A stretch of 64,000 nt of DNA. Origin: Anniella stebbinsi (taxonomy: Eukaryota; Chordata; Lepidosauria; Squamata; Anniellidae). Below the pieces are notes generated by a model that ran no database searches, was not told the DNA's origin, and was given only the letters and a program-made list of their open reading frames with translations. The position numbers and the translations under genes were made by a program. Below, piece by piece: positions 11,150 to 22,156 of the stretch; positions within the stretch are counted from its first letter, which is position 1; each line of letters starts with the position of its first letter. Location: assembly GCA_029215795.1 (NCBI GenBank), contig JARDYH010000004.1, positions 212,824,517 through 212,888,516 of the forward strand, written 5' to 3'.

Positions 11150-11560
11150 CATAGAAGAATCGCTATTAAAATTATGACGGCCTACTGCAAAAGCCATCAT
11201 TTAATTATAAAGCGGAAAGAAAATAACAAATGTATCAAGAACGCTCTGATCAATTTCACTCATAAAGCTGCCAGCAGCCCATGACACAAATAAATCCAGT
11301 AATCGTGACTTCAGTGGCTTTAGCAAAGCTACAATTAAGCTTAATAATTCAAACACTAAAGATAAAATATGATTGCAGCGGAGGAATAGCATTACGGTTC
11401 TGCTAAGTTCATACTGCACTGTTGCTTTTAATTTGTTAATTGCTATGGGGTTTGCAGCAAGTGAAGAAAGAGTTAATGTTTGTCTTAGAAATAGCATTTG
11501 GAATGAATACGGTATTAAATGTGATTGGGGAATGTTATTTAAAGAATGCAAGCAGCACTG
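11150..11560. promoter_or_regulatory. Candidate conserved non-coding element
   Basis: A repeat-free block with TAAT-core words (TTTAATTTGTTAATTGC, TTAAGCTTAATAATTC), balanced composition and no open frame pattern typical of coding on either strand. It looks like deeply conserved vertebrate enhancers in gene deserts. This is an inference from texture alone; cross-species alignment would decide. Confidence 0.25.
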
Positions 11561-11767
11561 ACTACAAAAATGTTGGACTGTGAAATGCTACCACTATTCA
11601 GGATTCCATTATATAGTCTTCCATCACCCAAATTTGTTTGAGTCACAGCAGCTCTGTAGAGTTTCTCCCAACTCTAGCTGGAGATACCAGCTATGGGTGT
11701 TCAAGAATTTCATTTATGCTCACAAATTGTCTGAAAATGTTGTGTTCACAAACCCAAATTAAGAAAT

Positions 11768-12117
11768 TCTTGGGGGGGGGGAATGGCTGTGACAAAAATT
11801 TCGATTATTCCATTTTCAGCATTTTGTGGGGAGGGGGTAATGGGGGAAACAAAAACTCTGGCAAAAGAGGCTGAGTGAAGTGAGAATTTTGGAGAATTTT
11901 CTCCTTGGGGAGGGGGACAGGGCATTTACATACTTTTTTAAGTGTAGGAAGTTTTGAGGGGGTCTTCTTTCACTTTTGTTACATTTTTTAAAAAATACCC
12001 CCAGCACTTGCAGGAGCCCCACAGTTCTTCCTGAATGCCTATTGGGAAGGGAGAGGTCACATGCTCTCCAATAGGCATTCAGGAAGAACTGTGGGGCTCC
12101 TCCATATGCTGTTTAAA

Positions 12118-12153
<36 letters not shown>

Positions 12154-12335
12154 AGACCCCTAAACAACCATCTACACTTTTTAAAAGGTATGTGGAAATG
12201 CTGTCCCCCTCCCCAAGGAGAAAATTATCCAAAATTCTCCCTGCCCCTGTGAAAGAGGCAGAAAAATAATGCTCTTTTGCAGGGAGAGAAACAGTTCCTG
12301 AAAATGGGGGGGGGGGGAGAGAATTTGGCACAGAA
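11768..12335. mobile_element. Large foldback element
   Basis: Left and right halves are inverted copies: GAATTTTCTCCTTGGGGAGG near 11895 answers CCTCCCCAAGGAGAAAATTA near 12210, and CCATTTTCAG near 11810 answers CTGAAAATGG near 12298. The innermost stem (12013-12046 with 12068-12102) is nearly perfect around a 21-base loop. An AAAG microsatellite interrupts the right arm. No coding content; TSD not established. Confidence 0.6.
12117..12155. repeat. (AAAG)n microsatellite
   Basis: About nine AAAG units inside the right arm of the foldback element; absent from the left arm, so it expanded after the inverted repeat formed. Confidence 0.9.
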
Positions 12336-13510
12336 CTAATGTTTACACTTTTACACATTTTAGTAAGTGGGGGGAAAGTGTGCATTTTTCCAGTTTGAAA
12401 TCCTCACTTTCCCCATTTAAACAAGCCAAAAAATAGATTGGAAACAAAAATGGGAGTGAGACAAAATGAGTTTGGAACTACATTTTGGAAAATTTTGGTG
12501 AGCCTGGAAATTGCTGACTCTCCGATTGAAACTGGAAACTTCTGCATACAAAGGATATGCAGGACCACCGAGACAATTCTCTTTAAAACTATTCCATGCA
12601 TCACTTTAAGCTACTGTGGGGAAAATGCCTGCAGTGATGTAAAAGGCTCCCAAGGGCAGCTTAGATTAGGATGCATGGAAATGTACACAAAGTAGCAGCA
12701 TTTTCCAGTAGTAAATCCCATGTTAGCTGCCCTTATACAGCATAGCATGAAGAAATTGCATATTTTACTTTTCCCTAAACCTACCGACAAATGGCAATTC
12801 ATTTTGCTGAGATGCACCAACCTGCCTGATCATTATTGAGATGGAGATGACCCAAAGTGGGGAGGAAATATATTCCAGATTAACAGCATGACTCATTTAC
12901 TCAGAAATAAGCCCCACTGTACTCAACAAAGGCAAGAACATATAAGTTTGCAGCCTTGCCGGGCAGGGAAAGGGAGAGAGAATTTGCAGATTTTTTTCCA
13001 GATCCAGAGCCCTACTGGAGTTGCACCAGCAACTGTTTTGTTTTGGGTTTTTTTTTACATTTTTTGCCAGCCCTTAACAATCTTTCCTATTTTCAGTGCC
13101 TCAGCTCCAAGGCTGGCATATGTTCCTCCATTCGAGAGGTGGAGGCAAGGGAAGGAGGGAGCTTTAGCTCTAGAACATCCAAATCCACCAGCAATCTGTT
13201 CCTGAAACACCCCTGAAATGATTTCTTATTGCCCTCTCCACTATTGGAGCACCAACAGCAGATGTATCATGGTGGCAGATCTTTCCACTGCCACTAAAGG
13301 GATGCATTTGAGGGCAACCTCCCTCTCTGAGATGTGCTGTATCATGGACTACAGGATTGCTGCTTATGACATACTGTAGATTTATGTGATGGAATTGTGC
13401 TGCTCATTTGATTTTTCATCTCTTTCCCAGGAAGGTCTAATCCTTGATCTGCATATCTTCTATGCTTTATGTGTTCTTCAATTTTTTTTCTGAAGCAGCA
13501 CTTTTGTGAT
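12336..13510. other. No recognised feature
   Basis: Unique sequence; a T run near 13048-13060. Open frames over 12888-13216 show no recognisable protein. Confidence 0.4.
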
Positions 13511-13514
13511 GCGC

Positions 13515-13548
13515 TCTGTGTGTGTGTGTGTGTGAGAGAGAGAGAGTA
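13515..13548. repeat. (TG)n(AG)n microsatellite
   Basis: About nine TG dinucleotides followed by GAGAGAGAGAGAG. Confidence 0.85.
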
Positions 13549-14532
13549 TTCTCCCTGTGGTAGTAGATCTCTTCTCTTATGATAATTCACCTTAATACCT
13601 TTAGCCAAACCTTTAGAAATATGCCAGGCCATAGTCAGATGGTGTCAGCTAGTTTAGAAGACTAAAGAATTTTTGTGCTCAAAGACAATACTTCACACTG
13701 AAAGACTTCCTGAATTCCATCTGTTTCTAAAATGTGTACTAAGTACATCCAAAACAAAGCACCTGACACCACTATCCACAGTCCAAGGACTTGGTTGCAA
13801 ACCAATTTACCACATACTGAGTTGTGGATTGTGTTGAGAGTTTGAAATTCAGCACAAGAGAATCCAATAGAAGAAGAAGAAGAAAAAAAATCCCAAATTT
13901 CTACAGAAGCTTCAGAGTGCTGGGCATTGTTTCCATGGCAGTGACGCATCGAAGCACAGAAATGAGCAAAGATGGAAAAACTAGTTTTGAAGACAGCTTT
14001 GTACTGTACTAAGTGAAAGGACGTATTTGATGAACAGAACAGATAAGAAGTTATGGATTTTTCCATTGCACATGTAAGTTGTCTTCATATAACCTGAGAG
14101 GTGAGATAGAAATCTATAAAATAAATAATATAGTAAAAGTATGCATTTATAGCAACTTTGTGAACAAATATTCATGCAAGGGATAATTTCAGATTTTGAA
14201 CAGTTTGCATCGTTCAGATCAGATCTCTTTGATCTTTGCACATCTTTAAATTTTGCAATGCAGTTTTCCGCTCTAAAAAGTACTGAAATGAATATAAAAT
14301 GCATACTTAGCAATAGATAAAATAATAAAATGGATATAAAATGCACAGTTACAGTAAAAAATAAGTATAATAATTTTCATGTGGATATTTCCCCTCCCCA
14401 CCCCCCCACCCCAAAAATGCAGAGTTATGAATGGATGCATATGAAACTGACAAAGAACCCAAACAGACTGATTCATCCATCTCTGGTTCCAGCGTCCTGC
14501 ATTTGGACTGACACCACTGCATTTGGACTTGT
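13549..14532. other. No recognised feature
   Basis: AT-rich unique sequence with an AGAAGAAGAAGAA run at 13870 and a C-rich run at 14391-14413. No gene supported. Confidence 0.4.
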
Positions 14533-14779
14533 TATCTTCTAAGAGGAATTGAAAAAGAGATGCACTCTGGTGCTCATGAAGTTGTTAAAAAAATGTTTTG
14601 CTGTTTTATTGATGAATAAAAAGCTCAATGTTTCGGATCCAAAACGTTGAGCTTTTTATTCATCAATAAAACAGCAAAACATTTTTTAACAACTTCATGA
14701 GCACCAGAGTGCATCTCTTTTTCAGTTCCGCTTTAGTGGTGCTTCTTTCCCTTTTCGTTTGCACTATCTTCTAAGAGGA
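14533..14779. mobile_element. Near-perfect palindrome insertion with 15-bp TSD
   Basis: TATCTTCTAAGAGGA occurs at 14533-14547 and 14765-14779, flanking the insertion 14548-14764. Within it, 14548-14729 is a near-perfect palindrome centred on GGATCC (14635-14640), arms about 90 bases with only a few differences. A single-copy tail (14730-14764) follows. A 15-bp TSD points to LINE or Penelope-type target-primed insertion rather than hAT. The arm word GATCCGAAAC (reverse strand GTTTCGGATC) is reminiscent of Penelope-like elements, which is only a suggestion. Confidence 0.65.
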
Positions 14780-15250
14780 CCATAAGAAGAGAATTTAGAG
14801 ATGTACCGATTTTGTTACATCTGTTCTGTCCATGTTTTCCAGATGATCAGGCAGTTTTCATTCTGTAGTCTGCTAATTGACAGAATCAGATTTTTTTTAA
14901 TCCAGAATTTTATACGACTTGCACCACTTTGCAGTAGTGCTAATTCACATTAGCACTAATGTGCATTAGTGCTGATGTGCATTAGAGCTTTGGCTACTGG
15001 ACAGAATAGGAATAAAATGATTTTTTTTTTTAAAAAAATGGTTTTTTCTTGGCAGCTTTTCAGGGCAGAAGCCCTCCCAAGGTGGCTTGCAGCAACTCTT
15101 AAAAGCCTGGATTTGTATCCCTGTATCATTTGGAACAGCTCCATAGCAGGCAGGTTCAACATGGTCCTCTCCGTGCTGGGAATACTGGTACCCATTCAAT
15201 TTGGTTGGTGGCAACGGATGAGGATTTCGTTTTGTTTCAGTTTTGGTAAG
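14780..15250. other. No recognised feature
   Basis: Unique sequence; the only local structure is a short run of TGCATTAG-type words at 14940-14985 and an A/T homopolymer at 15020-15040. Confidence 0.4.
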
Positions 15251-16676
15251 AAATTTATTTATTTATTTATTTATTGCGTTTCTATACCGTCTAATAGCCA
15301 AAGCTCTCTGGGCAGTTTACAAAAAATAAAACATAAAACAAACAACATAATATAAAATACAATATAAAAGCACAGCCAGGGTAAAACCAAGTAGCAATCT
15401 TGGTTTTACCCTGCAGAATGCAGAAATCTATACAGTTTTAAAATACAGATTTAAAACAGTGAAATTAAAAATTAAGCTGATAAGCTGTTAAAATACTGAG
15501 AAAATAAAAAGGTTTTCTCCTGGTGTCTAAAAGAGTATAATGTAGGTGCCAGGCGAACCTCTCTAGGGAGCTCATTTCACAGCTGGGGTGCCACAACTGA
15601 GAAGGCCCTTCCTTTGGCAGGGGTTCAAGGAGAAGGACCCCTGAGGATGGTCTTAGGGTCCAGGCAGGCACATATGGGAGGAGGTGCTCCTTCAGATAAC
15701 CTGGCCCCAAGCCATTTAGGGATTTGGAATTTAATATCAGCACTTTGAATTGGGCTCGGACCTGGACTGGCAGCCAGTGAAGCTGAAAAATGACTGGCAT
15801 AATGTGGTCTTATTGGGCAGTCCCCATTAACAGTCTGGCTGCCCTATTTTGTACCAGTTGAAGTTTGCAGACCATTTTCAAAGTCAGCCGCACGTATAAC
15901 ACGTTGCAGTAATCCAGTCAAGAGGTTATCAGCGTGTGGATAACTGTAGCTAGGCTATCTCTACCCAGATAAGGGCACAGTTGGTATATCAACCTAAGCT
16001 GATAAAAGGTACTCCTTGCCACTGAGTCCACCTGTGCCTCAAGTGACAGTTCTGGTTCTAACCTATAAAGCCTTACACGGCTTGGGACCACAATACCTGA
16101 TGGAACGCCTCTCCCGACACGAACCTACCCATACACTATGATCCACATCTCAGGCCCTCCTCCAGTTGGCACAGAGGGTGGCAATAAGGGAGAGGGCCTT
16201 TTCAGTGGTGACCCCCCAATTAAAGAATGATCTCCCCGATGAGGCTCACCTGGCACCAACATTGTTATCTTTTCGGCGCCAGGTCAAAATTTTCCTCTTC
16301 TCCCAGGTGTTTAACAACATATGATGAGGGTTTTGTGTTGTTGTGCTTTGACCCAGAATTATTGTTTTAAAGGATATTGTAAATTTTTAATTTTGTATAT
16401 CGGTGTTTTTAATGTTCAATGTTTTTAATTTTTGTAAACTGCCAGAGAGCTTCAGCTATGAGGTGGTATATAAATGGAATAAAATAAATAAATAAATAAA
16501 TTCAGGAGCACCCCCAAACTATGAACCCAATCCTTTAGGGGGGTGCAACCCCATCCAGAACAGGGTGAACATCACCTAGCTGGACAGACAAACCACCCGC
16601 AAACAGTACCTCCCTCTTGTCTGGATTGAGTCTCAGTTTATTGGCCCTCATCCAGTCCATTACTGTGCCCAGGAAC
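15251..16676 (-). mobile_element. L2-clade LINE, 3' end, interrupted
   Basis: Reading the minus strand, the piece 16502-16676 comes first, then 15251-16052, ending in GGTATAGAAACGCAATAAAT. The intervening 16053-16501 is a second L2 in the opposite orientation. The coding remnant at 15465-15800 shows LHWLPVQVRAQFKVLILNSK, the ORF2 C-terminus of the clade. The catalytic reverse transcriptase is not in this copy. Confidence 0.75.
16053..16501 (+). mobile_element. L2-clade LINE 3' end inserted in antisense L2
   Basis: Starts in the ORF2 tail (NLYKALHGLGPQYL-like codons near 16060-16100), passes RAFSVVTPQLKNDLPD-like codons near 16193, and ends GAGGTGGTATATAAATGG plus an AAATA tail at about 16455-16501. 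Its reading frame is partly intact but 5'-truncated, so it is not functional. Confidence 0.7.
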
Positions 16677-16869
16677 TAAAATACACACATTCCGTGGGAC
16701 AGAAAGGATTTGAAAGTTGTTGTTTTTTTTTAAAGTCAATTTTGCATGAGTGAATGGATTGAACTGTAATTGATGTGATACTATACACCACGCCTCTCTA
16801 ACAGCCAAAATTGTAAAAGGGGTTTTGTCGTTGTTGTTCTAATATGTCAAGAACCGAGTGCCGAAACTA

Positions 16870-17100
16870 CTCAGTGTAGCAAGCATAAACTTCCAATGAA
16901 TTTTGCTGTAGACCTTCTCAGCGTCCAAAGACACAATGCGCCCCTGGTCAGTTCTTTATTTAAAGCTATCAAATCCACAACTAATCTCAAATCATTGGCC
17001 CCCTGCCTGTTTTTTTAATAAATCCCACCTGATCTGGTCTGACCAATGTTGTAATGACTTATTGCAACTCCTTCTCCTCACTTTATTAACTTCTGGAGTA
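16870..17100 (-). pseudogene. L1/Tx1-type reverse transcriptase fragment
   Basis: On the minus strand codons read RPDQVGFIKKTGRGPMI with a shifted continuation VSLDAEKVYSKIHW. These correspond to the family words HPDQTGFIxGR and SLDAEKAFDRVEW of L1/Tx1-clade reverse transcriptases (RT domains 1-3, before the catalytic FADD box). Several stops and at least one frameshift show an old dead copy. It does not belong to the L2 on its left. Confidence 0.55.
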
Positions 17101-17154
17101 GGAAACAGGGAAAATGGCAATCAGGTAAAAAACACCTTGAAGAGGTAATGTAAT

Positions 17155-17811
17155 TAGGGATGTGTATCGTATTGTTACAATGTACAATAATGATACGATA
17201 AGGTCGTTATCATGTATGTGTTTAACAATGACGATATGATAGAAAAACCTACGATAATCATCGGAGACGATAATTTTCAGGCGATTTTATCGTTTTATCG
17301 GACTGCCATATAAATATACCTATAACTTCTGTAATTTAAAAGTTAGAGGCTTAAAATATGGTCACAGTGCTTATGAGGTATGCCTAAGTATGTGTATGAA
17401 ATTTGAGATCGATCCCTCCAACCCTCAATTTTATATGGATTTTTTAAAGATCGTTTCAGTTCTGACAGATCAGAATGACAGCTCGCCACGTGCGTTCATT
17501 CAACCTGTCAGAACGGAAACGATCTTTAAAAAATTCATATAAAATCAAGGGTTGGAGGGATTGATCTCAAATTTCATACACATACTTAGGCATACCCCAT
17601 AAGCACTGTGACCAAGTTTCAAGCCTCTAACTTTTAAAATACATTATAGACATTTTTTTCTTTAAAAATAGGGCTGCAAAAATATTGTTTTTTTCATGAT
17701 AATTATCGTGAAGACAATACAGTTCACCTATGATATGAATTAAGATGATTTTTTTTGGTCCAAAATGATGATAACGATAAACGACAATATTTTTTGGTGT
17801 GCACACCCCTA
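17155..17811. mobile_element. Non-autonomous palindromic hAT (CGATAATC subfamily)
   Basis: Termini TAGGGATGTGTATCGT and TGGTGTGCACACCCCTA, with a perfect 8-bp TSD AATGTAAT at 17147-17154 and 17812-17819. Subterminal ATCGTT/AACGAT words flank two long inverted arms: GAAATTTGAGATCGATC near 17400 answers GATTGATCTCAAATTTC near 17560. No transposase. A sister copy is at 28731-29318. Confidence 0.9.
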
Positions 17812-17819
17812 AATGTAAT

Positions 17820-19599
17820 AACCCTTTACAGATGTTCAGGCAGTGTAGAAAGACCACAAGTGGAGGAAGCAGGATCGCAACAGACTCCATCCCCTACTTT
17901 TCTGCGTTTGATTGGATCTTGTACAGATCTCTCCGCCACTCTCACCCCCCTATGCATGGAGGGCCACCACCATTTGATCAGGTGTCCTACTTTTGTCATG
18001 ATTTTCCATTTTTATGGACAGGTATTCTAATGAATGCACACAGGCTAGGTGTGGAGCTTGCCAATGCAATCCTGCCTCCCAATGTGTGCCCTTTAGGACA
18101 TCTAAAAGGGATTTGTCCCACCTATGAATTTTCCTAACATGATGCTGATGAGGGGAGCAGACATCCCTTTTGCCTAAGGCAGAGCTGGTCAGCGTTTCTA
18201 TAATGCAGAGAGGTGAAAGGAAATCACCTCTCTGCATTAGTACTACAATATTTTGAACTCTAGACATGCTGCTGGCAAAATCATTTCCTGGTCATTCCCT
18301 GCTATCTTATTGTTTAGCAGATTTCAGCGAAGGCTCTTCAAATGTATTACAAAAAGTAATGGATGTGGCTGTTCTTCAACAGAAAATCTGCCCAACTAGA
18401 ACACCCAACTGTACTGTCATTTAATTAGACTACGCATTCCCATGTTGATGCTTAGAACAATGAGATGAACTGAACCTTGTTTTTATTGATATGCCTGCAC
18501 AACTTTGTAATGAGGCAATAACTAATAAGTTGAGGAGAACACCCTTTAAAGATGTTTTTATTTGGTGCCAGAGGGCAGAAAGTATCTGTACAAGAGTGGA
18601 AAGGAGTTCTTTCTACTAGTCTATTTTAGTAATTGCAACATAAATGCAGTATATAAACAAAAATTTAGACAAAGCCATTGTCAGCTGGCTGCCTTTTACT
18701 GCACAACAGAATGGTGAAATAAAATGTAGGTCAGTTAAAGCTAACACAAATCAGCCTGCGCCATGCACAAACAATGTATATTCTATAGGTACTCAGTAAA
18801 GTTGGGATACTGTGTTAAATCATTGTCAGGGGTCAGGACTGGCATCAAGGTGAGGAGTCGTGGTTGGGCACCAGTCAAGCGCCCACACCCCAGCAGAGAT
18901 CCACTGATAAGAGGAGCTTGGAGTTGCTCCTCCTCTTCACCATTTTAACCTGCTCGTTCACCTGCCTCTCGCTGTGGCCCAGGCACAGGTGATGTTGAGA
19001 AGGAGGAGCAATTGATGTCATTGCCTACTGGCTCACTGGCTCTCTGCTTGTCAAGGAAGCAAATGGTACCAATTGTGAGAAAGTTGATGGTGAGCAGTAG
19101 CAGCTTGTGACAATGGTGGTGAGTTTAGGTCAGGGAAAAACTACAGACAGAACAAAAGCTTTGCAATTCCAAGTTCAAACAAGGAATGTATTGCATTAAA
19201 AGCAAACGGATCATCATTTGAAATGACAATGGAACACCATCAAACACAATGGCTTCAATCCAACTTTGAACACAAATGCGATATAACTGTGCAGTAGCCA
19301 GAACTGTGTCATACTGGATAATCAGCTAGTACAGACAAGCTGTTTGGGTGGAGTTGGCCACAGAGCACAGAGGAAATGGAGATGGCAGCAGCTGGAGATC
19401 ATCATCATTATCAAACTGGGAGGTTTGCTGTCCTTGGGCACCATATTGCATTCCTCTGCCCTAGTAAATCTATTTTGGATTGCCACAATTGGGGTCAGCA
19501 CCTTGGATAGCCCTTTTAGAGTTCTGGCTGGCTCTGACTGAAACCCAGAAGGGAATCACAGCCCCACTGAAATCAGAGTTACCAGCCTCCACTGCTATC
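17820..19599. other. No recognised gene; small hairpin and a shared block
   Basis: Mostly unique. AATGCAGAGAGGTG at 18203 and CACCTCTCTGCATT (to 18239) form a hairpin. The part around 18830-19060 contains GTCATTGCCTACTGG, a near match to GTCATTGCCTATTGG at about 37297, suggesting an unnamed dispersed repeat. Confidence 0.35.
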
Positions 19600-19604
19600 T
19601 ACTC

Positions 19605-19801
19605 CAGCCTACTTTTCCCACAATGGTCAACCAGATGCCACTGGGAAGCCCACAAGCAGCACATGAGAACAATAGCTCCCTCCCGCTGTTCTCCAGCCAC
19701 TGGTATGCTACCTCTGATCCTGGTGGTAGCATGTCACCATCATGACTAGCAGCCATTGATAGCCTTTTCTTCCATATATTTGTCTATCCGCCTTTTAAAG
19801 C
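19605..19801 (-). mobile_element. CR1 LINE 3' end
   Basis: Reads AATGGTCAACCAGATGCCAC, AGCAGCCATTGATAGCC and CTTTTAAAGC in the order of the CR1 3' UTR minus strand at 5575-5800. Confidence 0.7.
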
Positions 19802-20461
19802 AATGGACCCATGAAAGCACATTCAGCAGTGTTTACTATCTAGATAAGCAGTGATGAAAATGAGTGGTAGAGGAAGGAAAATTTCCAAAATTTACCCCCA
19901 AAGAAATAGTGATTTAACAAGGATAAGTACTAGAAACTAGGGACTGTAACTAGTAAATAGGAACAATGAGAGAGTTTGACAGCATGCATGGATGTATGGG
20001 ATGAGTACGTTCCTATAGGTGATCATGCAAGCCATCTATAACTAGAGAATAGACATCTGTTGCGTTTTCCTCTAGGAAGCAATAAGTTCCATCTTATTAA
20101 TCGCTGAATGTACGTTACAAGAAGTAAGCTACAACATTTCTGTGAATGTGTGTGGCTTATTTTTAGTGTAATGCAAATGGCAAATATCCCAAGAAAATGC
20201 TTTAAATTTAGTAAAGTTGCCTCATACAATAACCAAATTATTCTTCCATTTTAAATCCTATTTTATAAATGCCAGTTAGTTGGAATTTACTTTCATGGCT
20301 ATGAGTTTTTAGAAGCACGATTTCCCAGTTCCTTTGCTAGCAACTAGCTCCTGTAACTGAAGACTAGTTATTTCATTCACTGTAAATATAAAATCATTGA
20401 AAATCACATTTGTGTAACTAAAAAGGGAATATAGTACTGTTTATAAGTTCTTACTAAATTT
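19802..20461. other. No recognised feature
   Basis: AT-rich unique sequence. Confidence 0.4.
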
Positions 20462-20690
20462 ATGACTTTATTTATGTATTTACAAGATTTTACCACTCTA
20501 CATCCAATAAAATATCCTCATGCTGAAGAATAAAAAGGGAAGAAAATAATAATAACAATAATTGAAATACTGAATTAAAACCTTTAAAATCAAATGGTAC
20601 CAATAAAATCATGGCTGGTCAGTCAGGAAAGGCTTGTTTAAAAAAGCATGACTTCAGCAGGCACTGAAAAAGAAACAGTGTCGGTACTAA
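20462..20690 (-). repeat. Probable L2-type 3' UTR, degraded
   Basis: TTTATTTATGTATTTACAAG followed by an A-rich region and a GGCTTGTTTAAAAAAGCATG segment, the order expected for an L2 tail read backwards. Strongly diverged. Confidence 0.4.
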
Positions 20691-20984
20691 TGATATGTAT
20701 GGTCAAATTTATGAGGCCTTAATAGTTTCAATATTGCCACATTACAAAGCACCTGGTAATTGGACAAATTGGTTGTCAGTTGCACATACTGTCCCCTGAT
20801 GGGATAAATGGATGATGCAAAGGACAAATAATCAGAAGAGAGAATCACTTGGCACCATCATTTTCCAAAGGCCTCACTCGGTTTCTGCCTACCTGCCAGT
20901 GGTTGTGTAGCAGCGATGGCTATATAGAAGCCTAAATAAATAAAATTGGGCTAAAGAAGGTGTTTGGTTTTTTAAAAGTCAACA

Positions 20985-21230
20985 AGATCACCCCAGGGAC
21001 CGGTCCGGCTGGGTTTTTCTTGCTTTATTACCAACCAGATGGAGTGGCAAATGTGCGACATACGGCAAAAGTGATGTTACATGCCAGTTTGCTTAAACAG
21101 ATTGCCCTCATCATTTGACCACGGCTAGAAAGTCAATTGAAAACCACAGGCTGCGAGAATTTACATAATGAATATTTAAAAAATGCAAATATGGAGCGCT
21201 TCCCACCCTTCAAACATACTGTCAACAATT
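20985..21230. promoter_or_regulatory. Candidate conserved non-coding element
   Basis: Repeat-free block with ACATAATGAATATT and an octamer-like ATGCAAAT (near 21184), several CpGs and no sustained coding frame. Texture resembles vertebrate enhancers; this is inference only. Confidence 0.25.
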
Positions 21231-22021
21231 ACCTTAGAACTAACACACATGTAGGCACTCCAGTACCGCAATCAATTGACCACTCAAGATAACAATTGTC
21301 CAAGAGCCAACACTGGAGCGTGTTACTCAGTTTTGCACCTTGCACTCCTGAGCTTCTTATGCTCAAACTGAACATCAACTTAGAAAAAATGGAAGAGCAA
21401 CATACAACTCCTGTCATGTGCTTGATAGCTTGCAGAGCAGTTTTCAGTTTTCAAAAAGATGTATTGTTGTTAGAAAGTTGTTTAATTGGGAGTGATTATT
21501 GCATTGGAATTTCCTTTGAAGTTACATTTCTGAGGCTACTACAAATACTTCCCCATTTCAGCATGCAGTTGCTGTTCTCTGTATTAGAACTATACTCATT
21601 TGTTTTGTTGTGGCTCTGTTTGTACTTGTAATTTGCACAGATACTGCCCTAGCTAAAGCACTGATACAGCAAGCAGCTGCTCAAATATTTGGAGAAACTA
21701 GTTGGAAATAACCACAGTGTGCCAGGCTGTGAGAAGGAATATGGAATTACTGGTACTAAAATGACTAATGATGCATTCAGGCAAGTGCACACTTTTAAAC
21801 ATGAACGCAAGTTTGGCAAATTGTGAAAAATTCCCAAGAATTGCATTCCTGCTTGCATTCATGTTTGCAGTTGCAAACGGAACATGTTTGCATGATTTGA
21901 GAACAGGAACAAATTTCTTTTACATCTGTGGTTGATGTCTAAAACATTTGGAGAACACCAGTTTGGAGAAAGTTGATGTATAAATGCTCTCCACATGAAT
22001 GGGAACCATGCTTTTTTACAG
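21231..22021. other. No recognised feature
   Basis: Unique sequence; 21770-21900 holds GCATTC/GCAAGT-rich words that resemble decayed hAT interiors (compare 9240-9450) without visible termini. Confidence 0.3.
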
Positions 22022-22156
22022 GATTCCTCATTGCATGTCATCCCTGATGGCTGTGTTCTACCTCCAGTATCCAAGGCAGTAATCCTGTGTGCACCAGTTG
22101 CTGTGGAAGATGGGTGGAGGGTTCTGTTGCACCATGTCCTGCTTTGTTGGTCCCTG
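22022..22156 (+). mobile_element. CR1 LINE 3' end, truncated
   Basis: CCTGATGGCTGTGTTCTACC through GTCCTGC and GGTCCCTGGTCAACAG matches the CR1 3' UTR at 41340-41475. It stops abruptly where hAT sequence begins. Confidence 0.6.

Noticed and set aside
13662..14066. 134-codon open frame, minus strand
   Set aside because: Isolated, no start context or motif, and overlapped by other random frames in AT-rich DNA.
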